The translations under genes were made by a program, and so were the position numbers. The notes under the pieces are model-generated. The model saw only the letters and a list, made by a program, of their open reading frames with translations, searched no databases and was not told the origin of the DNA. Below, piece after piece: positions 34,344-42,662 of a DNA stretch of 64,000 bases. The stretch comes from Ruegeria arenilitoris (GTDB taxonomy: Bacteria > Pseudomonadota > Alphaproteobacteria > Rhodobacterales > Rhodobacteraceae). The first letter of the stretch is position 1, and each line of letters starts with the position of its first letter. The stretch is taken from the NCBI RefSeq assembly GCF_042675705.1, contig NZ_JBHTJJ010000001.1. One strand, written 5' to 3'.

Positions 34344-34429
34344 ATTTTGCCCGCCTCGCAATTCCCTCGTGTGGTGGGCAAACTTCCTCCCTGTCGACTG
34401 GCTGTGCTTTCGGGCACAGCCCTTTTTTT
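34344..34429 (+). ncRNA. Candidate small RNA A (two hairpins with CUUCCUCCC linker)
   Basis: A 10-bp stem with one G-U pair, TTTGCCCGCC (34346-34355) with GGTGGGCAAA (34373-34382), is followed by single-stranded CTTCCTCCC (34383-34391), which is complementary to a ribosome-binding site, and then by a perfect 8-bp terminator stem, GGCTGTGC (34400-34407) with GCACAGCC (34414-34421), and a run of seven T. The layout resembles Rhodobacter CcsR-type (cuckoo) RNAs with a CCUCCUCCC motif. The promoter was not identified, so the 5' end is approximate. Confidence 0.6.
34400..34429 (+). terminator. Strong intrinsic terminator (end of candidate sRNA A)
   Basis: A perfect 8-bp stem with loop TTTCGG is followed by C and TTTTTTT. 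No plus-strand protein gene lies upstream. Confidence 0.85.
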
Positions 34430-34479
34430 GAAGTTGCCAAGTTTCTGCTTGTGGAAACATTAAATTTCGCTGTTAGCAG

Positions 34480-34508
34480 TTGACCACTGGGTTCGCCTCT
34501 CGTAACGT
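34480..34508 (+). promoter_or_regulatory. Possible promoter of candidate sRNA B
   Basis: TTGACC (34480-34485) and TAACGT (34503-34508) are 17 bp apart. The -35 is good and the -10 weak. Transcription would begin near 34515. Confidence 0.4.
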
Positions 34509-34514
34509 TCGGGC

Positions 34515-34590
34515 ATAACTAAGTCGGCCAGTCCGACGGGGAGATACATTGATTGAAGGGAGCCGCACGTACGGCTCCCTTTGTCGTTTG
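34515..34590 (+). ncRNA. Candidate small RNA B
   Basis: A short segment holding a 5-bp hairpin, GTCGG (34523-34527) with CCGAC (34533-34537), an open GGGGAGAUACAUUGAUUG-type linker, and a 10-bp terminator stem, AAGGGAGCCG (34556-34565) with CGGCTCCCTT (34572-34581), followed by a T-rich tail. A promoter-like pair lies just upstream. It could alternatively be part of an ialB leader, but the terminator makes a separate RNA more likely. Confidence 0.45.
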
Positions 34591-34744
34591 TACTCAAAGG
34601 CTTCTCGGCGTCACTTCAGGTGGCCTCCGATGGGTCGGCGAAAACCCGTCCAATCCCGCGTGCAGCGCGCGCTTTGCAACTGACATGGCCGAGCAGGAAT
34701 GCTAGAGACGTTTGAAAAAGCTGTATCAGCACAATGAGGCACTG

Positions 34745-35356
34745 ATGATCACCAAACTTGTTCCAGCCACCCTGGTAACGGCTGCATTGCTGGGCTCAGG
34801 CGCGTTCGCCCAGGAAGCCACGACTGAAACTCAAGAGCAGACCCAAGCCGGTCAGACCACGGATACCGGCTCCGACCTGGATCTGGGTCAAAGCGGCCCG
34901 CGTGTCGGCGAGCAATATGTCCGCGAGAAGTCGGGCGACTGGGAGATCTCCTGCATCAAGGCGCAATCCGGCGATGACCCCTGCGCGATGGTTCAGATTC
35001 TCAACGGTGCGCAGAATGAACCTCTGGCTGAGATCACCGTTGGCAAGCTGCCCGCCGGTGGTGCCGCCGCAGCCTGGGCGAACGTTATTGTTCCGCTGGA
35101 AACCCTGCTGCAGGCACAACTGGCCATCTCGATCGATGGCGCACCGCGCAAGCTGTACAACTATCATCACTGTGTTCCGGTCGGTTGTGTTGCACAGCTG
35201 GGTCTGACGCAGGGCGACATTGACGCGATGAAAGCAGGAACGAAGGCAACCATTTCACTGGTGCCCGCACGCGCGCCCGATCAGGTTATCAACATGGATC
35301 TGTCGCTGAGCGGATTTACCGCTGCCTTTGACGGCCTGGAGGTCAACACCAACTGA
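34745..35356 (+). CDS. Invasion-associated locus B (IalB) family protein
   Basis: A 203-residue periplasmic protein. The start at 34745 (MITKLVPATLVTAALLGSGAFAQE) has GAGG upstream and gives a good signal peptide; a TTG at 34712 in frame is rejected. A low-complexity Gln/Thr linker (about 25-55) precedes the IalB domain, with GDWEISCIKAQSGDDPCAMVQ (two Cys), a central hydrophobic stretch, and HHCVPVGCVAQLGL (two Cys), the four-Cys pattern of the family. In Bartonella the family is linked to erythrocyte invasion; in free-living Rhodobacteraceae its role is unknown. Confidence 0.88.
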   Translation: MITKLVPATLVTAALLGSGAFAQEATTETQEQTQAGQTTDTGSDLDLGQSGPRVGEQYVREKSGDWEISCIKAQSGDDPCAMVQILNGAQNEPLAEITVGKLPAGGAAAAWANVIVPLETLLQAQLAISIDGAPRKLYNYHHCVPVGCVAQLGLTQGDIDAMKAGTKATISLVPARAPDQVINMDLSLSGFTAAFDGLEVNTN

Positions 35357-35376
35357 TCACGCCAAGATGAATGACC

Positions 35377-35407
35377 AAAGCCGCCATCCCCCGATGGCGG
35401 CTTTTTT
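35377..35407. terminator. Bidirectional terminator between ialB-like gene and ketosynthase gene
   Basis: A 12-bp stem, AAAGCCGCCATC (35377-35388) with GATGGCGGCTTT (35393-35404), loop CCCC, with a T-run on the plus strand. It overlaps the last codons of the convergent ketosynthase gene. Confidence 0.85.
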
Positions 35408-36615
35408 CATACCTTCTTGAGGGCCAACACCGCGTTCAGACCGCCAAACGCAAAGGCGTTGCTCAATGCCACATTCACCTCGGCCTCGCGCGCCTCGTTT
35501 GGTACGACGTCCAAAGCGCATTCCGGGTCGGGTTCTTCGTACCCTATGGTCGGCGCTATCACGCCGTCACGGACGGCCATGATACAGGCCAACAATTCAA
35601 CCGCGCCGGTTCCGCCGATAAGGTGGCCGTGCATGGATTTGGTCGATGAGATCATCAGATCGTCGGCATGGCGTCCGAACACATCCGCGACTGCTGCGCA
35701 TTCGGTCTTGTCATTGGCGGCGGTTCCGGTGCCGTGGGCGTTGATATAGCCCACGTCACTTGCGTTCAGCCCGGCGTCCTTCAAGGCCCCGGCCATGGCA
35801 CGGGCCGCGCCCTGCTTGCTGGGCATTACGATATCCGTCGCGTCCGAAGACATCGCATAGCCCGCAACCTCACACAGAATTTCAGCGCCGCGAGCACGCG
35901 CATGTTCGTATTCCTCGAATACGAACACACCGGCGCCCTCGCCCTGAACCATGCCATTGCGATTTGCGCTGAACGGCCGGCAGGCGTCCTTCGACATAAC
36001 CCGAAGGCCTTCCCAGGCCTTGACCCCGCCAAAACACAACATGGATTCCGACCCGCCGGTAATCATCGCCGGGGCGGCGCCACTGCGCACCATCTGGAAC
36101 GCCAGCGCCATCGCGTGGTTGGACGATGCACAGGCCGTCGAAACGGTGAAGCTGGGGCCTTTGAGGTTGTGCTCCATCGAAATGTGGCTTGCTGCCGCGT
36201 TGTTCATCAGCTTCGGCACGACGAATGGATGGACCCGGTTCTTCCCGTCTTCGTAGACCGAGCGGTAGTTGTCATCCCAAGTGGAAACACCACCGCCAGC
36301 CGTTCCCAGTACGACCCCCGATCGAACGGCCAATTCGCCGTGAAACTCCAGCCCCGACTGGTCGATCGCCTCTTTGGCCGCAGTCAGAGTGAATTGCGTG
36401 AAACGGTCATACAGCGCCATCTGCTGACGATTGAACCGGCCTTCGGCCTCGAACCCGCGGACCTGGCCGCCAATTTTGATGCTCAGTCGGTCGACGTCAC
36501 GAAATTCAAGCTCGGAAATGCCGCAACGGCCTTCGCGCATCGCTTCCAGGGTGTCGGGCACGGAATGGCCCAGCGAATTGATCGTGCCAGCGCCGGTGAT
36601 GACAACCCGTTTCAT
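35407..36615 (-). CDS. Beta-ketoacyl-ACP synthase II-like (FabF/NodE type)
   Basis: A 402-residue thiolase-fold ketosynthase that extends acyl chains with malonyl-ACP. The catalytic residues are visible: Cys162 in VSTACASSNHA, His294 in NAHGTGT, Lys326 and His331 in TKSMHGHLIGGTG. The Gly-rich C-terminus SNAFAFGGLNAVL is typical. It is directly followed upstream by its own ACP gene and then lpxD, so it probably makes a special acyl chain for lipid A rather than serving bulk fatty acid synthesis. Confidence 0.88.
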   Translation of the reverse strand: MKRVVITGAGTINSLGHSVPDTLEAMREGRCGISELEFRDVDRLSIKIGGQVRGFEAEGRFNRQQMALYDRFTQFTLTAAKEAIDQSGLEFHGELAVRSGVVLGTAGGGVSTWDDNYRSVYEDGKNRVHPFVVPKLMNNAAASHISMEHNLKGPSFTVSTACASSNHAMALAFQMVRSGAAPAMITGGSESMLCFGGVKAWEGLRVMSKDACRPFSANRNGMVQGEGAGVFVFEEYEHARARGAEILCEVAGYAMSSDATDIVMPSKQGAARAMAGALKDAGLNASDVGYINAHGTGTAANDKTECAAVADVFGRHADDLMISSTKSMHGHLIGGTGAVELLACIMAVRDGVIAPTIGYEEPDPECALDVVPNEAREAEVNVALSNAFAFGGLNAVLALKKV

Positions 36616-36624
36616 GACCGCGGA

Positions 36625-36882
36625 TCAAACCTTTTCCGCGACCAGCTTTTCGATCCCGGCAATGATCGCCGCAACATTCGAAATGTCGAAATCACTTGCC
36701 GTCGGTTCGTTGGCGTTGAAGGGGATCGAGATGTCGAATTCTTCCTCGATGGCAAAGATGCTTTCAACGAGGCCCATGCTATCGATCCCGAGATCTTCCA
36801 GAGAGCTTTCGGGCGTCACGTCGGACGGCTCCAGCACGGCCTGCTCTGCAATGATTGCGATGACGCGGTCGCTGATGCTCAT
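36625..36882 (-). CDS. Dedicated acyl carrier protein
   Basis: An 85-residue acidic ACP. The phosphopantetheine site is Ser35 in GIDSMGLVE; Met replaces the usual Leu after the Ser. It begins MSISDRVIAIIAEQ and differs clearly from housekeeping AcpP. It sits 9 nt upstream of the ketosynthase and 32 nt downstream of lpxD, resembling the rhizobial AcpXL arrangement, in which a special ACP carries very long chains for lipid A. The acyl cargo is unknown. Confidence 0.88.
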   Translation of the reverse strand: MSISDRVIAIIAEQAVLEPSDVTPESSLEDLGIDSMGLVESIFAIEEEFDISIPFNANEPTASDFDISNVAAIIAGIEKLVAEKV

Positions 36883-36914
36883 GTCGTTCCCCTGATTGTC
36901 GCGTTGCGGTTGAT

Positions 36915-38006
36915 TTAGTCGCTCGACGAGGGTTTGAAAACCGTCTTTTTAAGCGCCTCTACGTCACGGGCCATGCGCGGAAGCCGACGCTGCGCCTTGT
37001 AGATTTCGGTGTGCGTTTCCATTTTCACGCCCGGATAGCCCATGATCACACGACCTGCCGGGACATTCGAAAGTATCTTGGTTCCACCGCCCGCGATCAC
37101 GCCGTCACCGATGAAAATATTGTCGACGACTCCGGTCTGGCCACCCAAAACCACGTTGTTGCCGATCTCGACCGAACCGGACACGCCGGTTTGACCGCAC
37201 AGCAGACAGTCCCTGCCGACCTGGGTGTTGTGCCCGACATGAACAAGATTGTCCAACTTGGAGCCGTCTGCGATGACGGTGTTGCGGATCGTACCGTTGT
37301 CGATGGTGCAGTTCGCGCCGACCTCGACATCATTGCCGATCTGGACCGCACCGAGCGAATGGATGCGCAACCAGCTCTGCGCCTTGGCGTCTCCGGCGTC
37401 GCCCATGGTCTTGCGCACGTTTTCCACCCCGGACACCTCGGGCGTGACAAAGCTGAACCCATCCCCGCCGATCCTCGCTCCGGGCTGCGCAATAAAGCGA
37501 TCGCCGATGATGGCGCGCGCACCGATGCTGACCATTTCGCGCAACAGGCAGTTTTCGCCCAGCACAGCATCCATACCAACGTGGCACTGGGCGCCGATCA
37601 CCGTTCCGGACCCGATGCGGGCCCGGGGGCCGACAACGGCCAGAGGCCCGATGGACACATCTCCGGCGATCTCGGCCGTCGGGTCCACGACCGCCGAGGG
37701 ATGGATCCCGGGTGCGACGCCCTGCCCCCGGTCCAGCATCGAGGTAATTCCGGCCATTGCCATACGGGGGCGGCCGACAAACACGGCGCCCTCCAGACCC
37801 AGTGCGCGCCAGTCGGCACCTTCCCACAGAACAGCACAGCGCGCCTGACCCTCAGCCAGCGCCTCGGCGTATTTCGGAGCCATCGCCATAGCCAAATCGG
37901 TCGGACCGGCATCCTTGGGCTCGGCCGCCCTCAGAATCGTCAGGCTGGTGTTTCCCTCGGCCGGCGCCCCCAGAGCATCGGCGATTTGCTGTAAGGTGAA
38001 CTGCAT
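36915..38006 (-). CDS. lpxD: UDP-3-O-acylglucosamine N-acyltransferase LpxD
   Basis: A 363-residue lipid A enzyme. The N-terminal uridine-binding domain (about 1-100) is followed by about ten left-handed beta-helix hexapeptide coils (IGPLAVVG, IGSGTVIG, IGNDVEVG). The region LDNLVHVGHNTQVGRDCLLCGQTGV contains the catalytic His and is characteristic. A C-terminal helix (KAQRRLPRMARDVEALKK) ends it. In this group lpxD is usually in a bamA-fabZ-lpxA cluster; its linkage to an ACP and a ketosynthase suggests a second, specialised copy. Confidence 0.9.
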   Translation of the reverse strand: MQFTLQQIADALGAPAEGNTSLTILRAAEPKDAGPTDLAMAMAPKYAEALAEGQARCAVLWEGADWRALGLEGAVFVGRPRMAMAGITSMLDRGQGVAPGIHPSAVVDPTAEIAGDVSIGPLAVVGPRARIGSGTVIGAQCHVGMDAVLGENCLLREMVSIGARAIIGDRFIAQPGARIGGDGFSFVTPEVSGVENVRKTMGDAGDAKAQSWLRIHSLGAVQIGNDVEVGANCTIDNGTIRNTVIADGSKLDNLVHVGHNTQVGRDCLLCGQTGVSGSVEIGNNVVLGGQTGVVDNIFIGDGVIAGGGTKILSNVPAGRVIMGYPGVKMETHTEIYKAQRRLPRMARDVEALKKTVFKPSSSD

Positions 38007-38042
38007 CGCGGGCTTCCTTGTCGCAGGATTTGCGCCCCGTGC

Positions 38043-39653
38043 TTACCCCTGAACGTTCGGCAGGGCCACCCCTGCTTTTTGCAGGGCATCCCAAATCTTC
38101 TGATCCCGCCCATAGACATCGCGCCGATACTGCACGTCGCCCTTCGGCCCGACGAATGCGGTGCGGTAAATCAGATGAACCGGGACCGGCTGCTTGAGGT
38201 CAACCTTGGTTTCACGCCCGGTGCCCAGAACCCTGTGGAAAAAGGTCTTGGGGTCCTCTTCCTGTTTTGCCAGCAAAGCATATGCGAAATCAAAGGGTTG
38301 CGCCAAACGAATGCACCCGTGAGAGAAGGCGCGCACTTCGCGTGCGAACAGGCTCTTCTGCGGGGTGTCGTGCAGATAGATGTTGTACTTGTTGGGGAAC
38401 ATGAACTTGACCAGCCCCAAAGCGTTGCTCTGCCCCGGAGGCTGGCGCATCGCAAACGGGAAGCTGCGAGCCGTGAACTGGTTGAAGTCCACAGCATTGC
38501 GGTTCACCTGTCGCCCACGCCGATCGGTGATCTCTAGATGCCGTACGGCATTGGGGTTGGCCCGCAACTTCGGCAGGTATTCCTTGGTGATGATCGAGCG
38601 CGGCACATGCCAGCTGGGATTGATCACCATGTGTTCCATCACGTCCGAAAACTCGGGGCTTTGACGATCGCTGGTGTTTTTGCCGATCACCGCACGGGTT
38701 TCAAATGTCACCCGACCATCGTCGACGATTTTCGCGGAAAAGTCGGCCTGATTGACCAGTACATGCCGTGCACCCCTCTCGCGAGGGAGCCAGCGTTCAC
38801 GTTCCATCGCAACCATCACCGCCTTGAGCCGGTCAGAAGGTGAACGGTTGATTTCGGCAATCGTTCCCTGGCCGGCGACACCATCTGGTTCAAGTCCATG
38901 GGCGCTTTGGAAGGCTTGCACCGCGGCCACCATAGAGTCGTCATATTCCGGGCTGGCCGTGGGCTTGAGGAACCCCATCGCAACCAGACGATTACGCAGC
39001 TTTAGTACACTCGGCCCTGTATCGCCGCGTTCGTATTTTCCGGTTGGAACGGTCGGCCCCCATTCACCATGTTCGTTCAGTGACTGCAGCGCCATCTTCT
39101 GTTTGAGCAGCGCCCGGTACTGACTGGACTGCGGCGGAAGCTGCGCGAGATAGGAGCCGTCGGTGGATCTCATCATCGCCGCAAGATGTTCCGAGGCCGG
39201 CTTCCGTTGGACCGCACGCACGAGGCCGGCGTCGATCTGAGCCGGGCGCAGCAGACCGGACTGAATATCCTGCGCATAGCGGACAAACGCCTCGCTCAGC
39301 GCCGCCTCAAGCGCCCCGAGATCGCGGTTTGACCGAGCGCTCTGCATCTTCGCTATCAGGCCGTCAACGTCATATCGTTCGGCCGGAAGACCGTGCATCT
39401 GAGCATGGGATAATGCTTTGATAAGTGCCGATCGGCGTGCCGCGTGACCAGAGGTAGCACCGACCCAAATCGGCGCGAATTCCTGTTCTCGGTAAAAGGA
39501 CGCGATTTCCGGGGTTGTCCCTGCACTTTCCGCGACAGCCATCCGAAAGGCGAAACTCTCAGCCTGGGTCGGAGCCGCCTGAACGGATGTGGTCGACACG
39601 GCGATGCTTGCGGCAAACAGAAAAATCGTACAGGTCCGACGGACAGAATTCAT
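38043..39653 (-). CDS. L,D-transpeptidase of YcbB/LdtD type
   Basis: A 536-residue periplasmic enzyme. The start at 39653 (MNSVRRTCTIFLFAASIAVS) gives a signal peptide ending near VQAA. Order of domains: scaffold (about 30-200), peptidoglycan-binding helices (about 215-275, LRNRLVAMGF, then VQAFQSAHGLEPDGVAG), and YkuD catalytic domain (about 300-500) with HDTPQKSLF and SHGCIRL, nucleophile Cys447. It makes 3-3 crosslinks between meso-DAP residues. A MepK-like endopeptidase is encoded divergently next door. Confidence 0.92.
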   Translation of the reverse strand: MNSVRRTCTIFLFAASIAVSTTSVQAAPTQAESFAFRMAVAESAGTTPEIASFYREQEFAPIWVGATSGHAARRSALIKALSHAQMHGLPAERYDVDGLIAKMQSARSNRDLGALEAALSEAFVRYAQDIQSGLLRPAQIDAGLVRAVQRKPASEHLAAMMRSTDGSYLAQLPPQSSQYRALLKQKMALQSLNEHGEWGPTVPTGKYERGDTGPSVLKLRNRLVAMGFLKPTASPEYDDSMVAAVQAFQSAHGLEPDGVAGQGTIAEINRSPSDRLKAVMVAMERERWLPRERGARHVLVNQADFSAKIVDDGRVTFETRAVIGKNTSDRQSPEFSDVMEHMVINPSWHVPRSIITKEYLPKLRANPNAVRHLEITDRRGRQVNRNAVDFNQFTARSFPFAMRQPPGQSNALGLVKFMFPNKYNIYLHDTPQKSLFAREVRAFSHGCIRLAQPFDFAYALLAKQEEDPKTFFHRVLGTGRETKVDLKQPVPVHLIYRTAFVGPKGDVQYRRDVYGRDQKIWDALQKAGVALPNVQG

Positions 39654-40007
39654 GGGATAGCCTTGGTTTTCAATAACTTGGAACACTAGTTTTTGCGCCC
39701 GACAATTATGTTTCACGCGTCGGGGGATTGTCCACTCACATTTCCAACAGCACATCACACCGCTGGCCCCCTGATGCGCGTTTGCATCGTCTGGAAAAAA
39801 ACAAAAGGGATTCAGGCCTGTTCGCCACATTTTTTGTCACTTGCGCAGATTTTCGCCGAAAATTCCCCGTAAGAAGGCACAAGACCAAAAGATCACTTGG
39901 CGCAAGAATCCCTCTGTGGCATAAAATCCGCATCTGGGATGGGAAAGAATTAAGAAAGCGCACGTAACATCGTGTGCAGGCAGGAACTGTACGGGACGAA
40001 ACACGCT
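39654..40007. other. 354-bp divergent promoter region
   Basis: No gene of its own; the region lies between the divergent L,D-transpeptidase and endopeptidase genes and is AT-richer than both. It holds a promoter-like pair at 39897-39925 for the plus-strand gene. The 39780-39850 stretch contains A- and T-tracts that may bend DNA. Confidence 0.5.
39897..39925 (+). promoter_or_regulatory. Predicted promoter of the MepK-like gene
   Basis: TTGGCG (39897-39902) and CATAAA (39920-39925) are separated by 17 bp; transcription would begin near 39932, leaving a leader of about 75 nt. Confidence 0.5.
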
Positions 40008-40577
40008 ATGACCAAGAGCAGTACCTCGGGGATGACCCGGCGTGCCCTATTGGGCGCATTCGCGGCAACGGTAGTTGTTGCAGCACCAACCTACTCAAAC
40101 GCAGCAGGTTTCCTTCGCGGGGGTGGAGACATCCGCAGGATCCGTATGTATTCGGGTCGTACCGGCGAACGTTTGGATATGATCTACTGGGTCGATGGCA
40201 AATACGTCAAAGACGCGGTCAAGGAAATCAACCACTTCATGCGTGACTGGCGCACCGATCAGTCAAAGGACATGGATCTGCGCACGATCGACATCATGGC
40301 CGCGGCCCACAACCTTCTGGATGTGAACGAGCCCTACATGCTGTTGTCGGGCTACCGCTCTCCGCAGACCAACGCCATGCTGCGCCGCCGGTCGCGCGGT
40401 GTCGCCAAGAACTCTCTTCACGTCAAAGGCCAGGCTGCGGATCTGCGGCTTGCCTCCCGCTCGGTCTCACAGATGGCCAAGGCAGCCATTTCGTGCCGTG
40501 CCGGCGGTGTCGGCCAATACTATGGATCAAATTTCGTGCACATGGACTGCGGCGACGTTCGCTCCTGGCGCGGCTAA
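40008..40577 (+). CDS. DUF882 / MepK-like murein endopeptidase, Tat-exported
   Basis: A 189-residue M15-type metallopeptidase. The start at 40008 (MTKSSTSGMTRRALLGAFAAT) gives a twin-arginine signal; a GTG at 39972 would precede it without a reason. Zinc-site residues are visible: SGYRSPQTNAML, SLHVKGQAADLRL with His138 and Asp145, and FVHMDCGD with the second His. The E. coli homologue MepK (YcbK) cleaves 3-3 crosslinks made by LdtD, and here too the two genes are adjacent, though divergent. Confidence 0.88.
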   Translation: MTKSSTSGMTRRALLGAFAATVVVAAPTYSNAAGFLRGGGDIRRIRMYSGRTGERLDMIYWVDGKYVKDAVKEINHFMRDWRTDQSKDMDLRTIDIMAAAHNLLDVNEPYMLLSGYRSPQTNAMLRRRSRGVAKNSLHVKGQAADLRLASRSVSQMAKAAISCRAGGVGQYYGSNFVHMDCGDVRSWRG

Positions 40578-40602
40578 TTCACTACCACTCACCAACCCCG
40601 CA

Positions 40603-40636
40603 AAAGGCCCCGGCGCATCACTGCCCGGGGCTTTTT
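40603..40636 (+). terminator. Terminator of the MepK-like gene
   Basis: GCCCCGG (40607-40613) pairs with CCGGGGC (40625-40631), followed by TTTTT. Confidence 0.75.
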
Positions 40637-40708
40637 GCTGCGCAGCGCCCATCCGGCAGTGGCGGACACAGGCGCAGAAGCGCTACGCCTTGAAATTCTG
40701 ACAGAAAG

Positions 40709-40785
<77 letters not shown>

Positions 40786-40863
40786 GTTGGCCGTTAGCTA
40801 ACCTTGTTCCGATCCGGGTGCAACTGGATTTTGCATGTCGGAACGCGGTTTAGCGACGAACAA

Positions 40864-42084
40864 TCAGGCAAACAATTCGTGCGCCAGTTCCAGCGCATCG
40901 ATCAGCGTGTCGACCTCATCGGTGGTGTTGTACAGACCAAAACTCGCGCGGCAGGTGGCCGTAACCCCGAGATGATCCATCAACGGTCCGGCGCAATGAT
41001 GCCCCGCCCGAACGGCGACGCCCTTCTTGTCGAGAATGGTGGATACATCGTGCGCGTGGCCCGCACCATCCAGCGTAAAGCTGAAGATAGCAGCCTTGTC
41101 GGGCGTCGTCCCTTGAACCTGCAGCCAGTTCAGCCCGGTCAGGCGCTGCATTGCGTAGTCGCGCAAGCCCGCCTCATGGGCCGCGATATTATCCATCCCC
41201 AAACTCATCATGTAGTCCAGCGCAACGCCCATGCCGATTGTCTGGACGATACCCGGAGTGCCGGCTTCGAATTTCATCGGCGGATCGTTGTAGATCACCG
41301 TGTCTTTCGACACCTCCTTGATCATATCGCCTCCTCCGATGAAGGGGCGCATCTCGGCCATGCGTTCCGATTTGATGAAGATCGCGCCAGATCCCGACGG
41401 ACCGTACAGCTTGTGTCCGGTAATAGCGTAGAAATCACAGCCGATATCCTGAAGATCCACCGGCATGTGAACCGCGCCCTGGCTTCCGTCGACCAGCACA
41501 GGCACGCCTTTGGCATGAGCGCCTTCGGTGATCGCCTTTACGTCAACCACGGTACCCAGAACGTTGGAACATTGGGTCACCGCCACCAGTTTGGTCTTGG
41601 GCCCGATGGCGTCGATCACGGCCTGCGTATCCAGCGCACCATTTGCATCCACGTCCACCCATTTCAGAACGACGCCCTGGCGTTCGCGCAGGAAATGCCA
41701 GGGTACGATGTTGGCATGATGCTCCATGACGCTCAGAACGATTTCGTCGCCGGCCTGCATCCGTGGCATGGCCCATCCATAGGCGACAAGGTTGATCCCC
41801 TCGGTCGTCCCGGAATTCAGGACGATCTCATCCTCATTCGCGACATTCAAAAACCGGGCGACGGTCCCGCGCACGGATTCGTATTTTTCGGTCGCTAGGT
41901 TCGACAGGTAGTGCAATCCGCGATGCACGTTCGAATACTCGTGCGCATAGGCATTGGTAACCGCATCTATCACCACCTGAGGTTTCTGCGCCGAGGCCCC
42001 GTTGTCGAGATAGGTCAGGGGTTTCCCGTTCACCTCACGCGAGAGGATCGGGAAATCGGCGCGGATTTTCTGGACGTCATACAT
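40864..42084 (-). CDS. sufS: Cysteine desulfurase SufS
   Basis: A 406-residue PLP enzyme of group II that supplies sulfur for the SUF machinery. PLP-binding Lys is in ITGHKLYGPSGSGA and catalytic Cys364 is in AGHHCAGPLM. The N-terminus DFPILSREVNGKPLTYLDNGASAQKP is diagnostic. It is the last gene of the suf operon here; sufT and an A-type scaffold that often follow are absent, and a tRNA comes next. There are two desulfurases in this operon. Confidence 0.95.
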   Translation of the reverse strand: MYDVQKIRADFPILSREVNGKPLTYLDNGASAQKPQVVIDAVTNAYAHEYSNVHRGLHYLSNLATEKYESVRGTVARFLNVANEDEIVLNSGTTEGINLVAYGWAMPRMQAGDEIVLSVMEHHANIVPWHFLRERQGVVLKWVDVDANGALDTQAVIDAIGPKTKLVAVTQCSNVLGTVVDVKAITEGAHAKGVPVLVDGSQGAVHMPVDLQDIGCDFYAITGHKLYGPSGSGAIFIKSERMAEMRPFIGGGDMIKEVSKDTVIYNDPPMKFEAGTPGIVQTIGMGVALDYMMSLGMDNIAAHEAGLRDYAMQRLTGLNWLQVQGTTPDKAAIFSFTLDGAGHAHDVSTILDKKGVAVRAGHHCAGPLMDHLGVTATCRASFGLYNTTDEVDTLIDALELAHELFA

Positions 42085-42095
42085 GATCGAATTCC

Positions 42096-42662
42096 CTAAA
42101 CAGGCCCGCTTGGGGTCATCAACAGGACGAAAGGTATCGCCAGCAATCCCGAGATGAGGATGACCACAAAGGATTTGCCCAGCGAGTCGAAGTGATGCGC
42201 CTGATTGATGAAATGCAGGCTGATGTAGAGGCTGTACAGGCTCATCCCCAATACGAGGATCAGGAACATAGTCGGCGCAATCATCACCATGACGAAGATG
42301 ATCAATTGGCCCAGAATCTGCAGGAATTGCAGCCAGACCATCAGCAGCATCATACCGTCCAGGCTGCCGGTGCCGCCAATCATCCTGCCGACAAAATGAA
42401 ACGCGAAGATGCCCAAGAGAACGGCTCCGGCCGAAGTCGCCAACGACTGCACGACCGGTTCAAACGCCATATCAAGCGATGGATCAAGCGCCGGAAACAC
42501 AAGGGTCGATAGTGATTGAGACAAAGCGTTCAGGACAACGACCAATGCCAGCGCTGTCCAAAGCACATCCCGACCGGGTACTCCGGCCAACAGACGCCTT
42601 GCCGCCTCGGCCGGATTTGCCAATGTCAGAACGGCCAGATGTCCCAGAAATGCGGCGTTCAT
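42096..42662 (-). CDS. YIP1-family membrane protein
   Basis: A 188-residue integral membrane protein with five or so hydrophobic segments (LWTALALVVVLNALSQS; SAGAVLLGIFAFHFVG; GMMLLMVWLQFLQILGQLIIFVMVM; MFLILVLGMSLYSLYISL; FVVILISGLLAIPFVLL). The start at 42662 (MNAAFLGHLAV) overlaps the stop of the preceding membrane protein by 4 nt. It matches the Yip1 fold. Its place between sufD and sufS suggests a role near Fe-S assembly, but its function is unknown. Confidence 0.8.
   Translation of the reverse strand: MNAAFLGHLAVLTLANPAEAARRLLAGVPGRDVLWTALALVVVLNALSQSLSTLVFPALDPSLDMAFEPVVQSLATSAGAVLLGIFAFHFVGRMIGGTGSLDGMMLLMVWLQFLQILGQLIIFVMVMIAPTMFLILVLGMSLYSLYISLHFINQAHHFDSLGKSFVVILISGLLAIPFVLLMTPSGPV

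Larger units (their letters stand above)
34277..34744. other. 468-bp intergenic region with two plus-strand sRNA-like units
   Basis: No protein gene is visible. Two intrinsic terminators on the plus strand (ending at 34429 and 34588) lie upstream of ialB, while the only upstream gene is on the minus strand. Each terminator closes a compact structured segment, described separately as ncRNA candidates. Confidence 0.6.

Noticed and set aside
40008..40577. GTG start at 39972 for the DUF882 gene
   Set aside because: It would put 12 residues before the twin-arginine signal without a better ribosome site.
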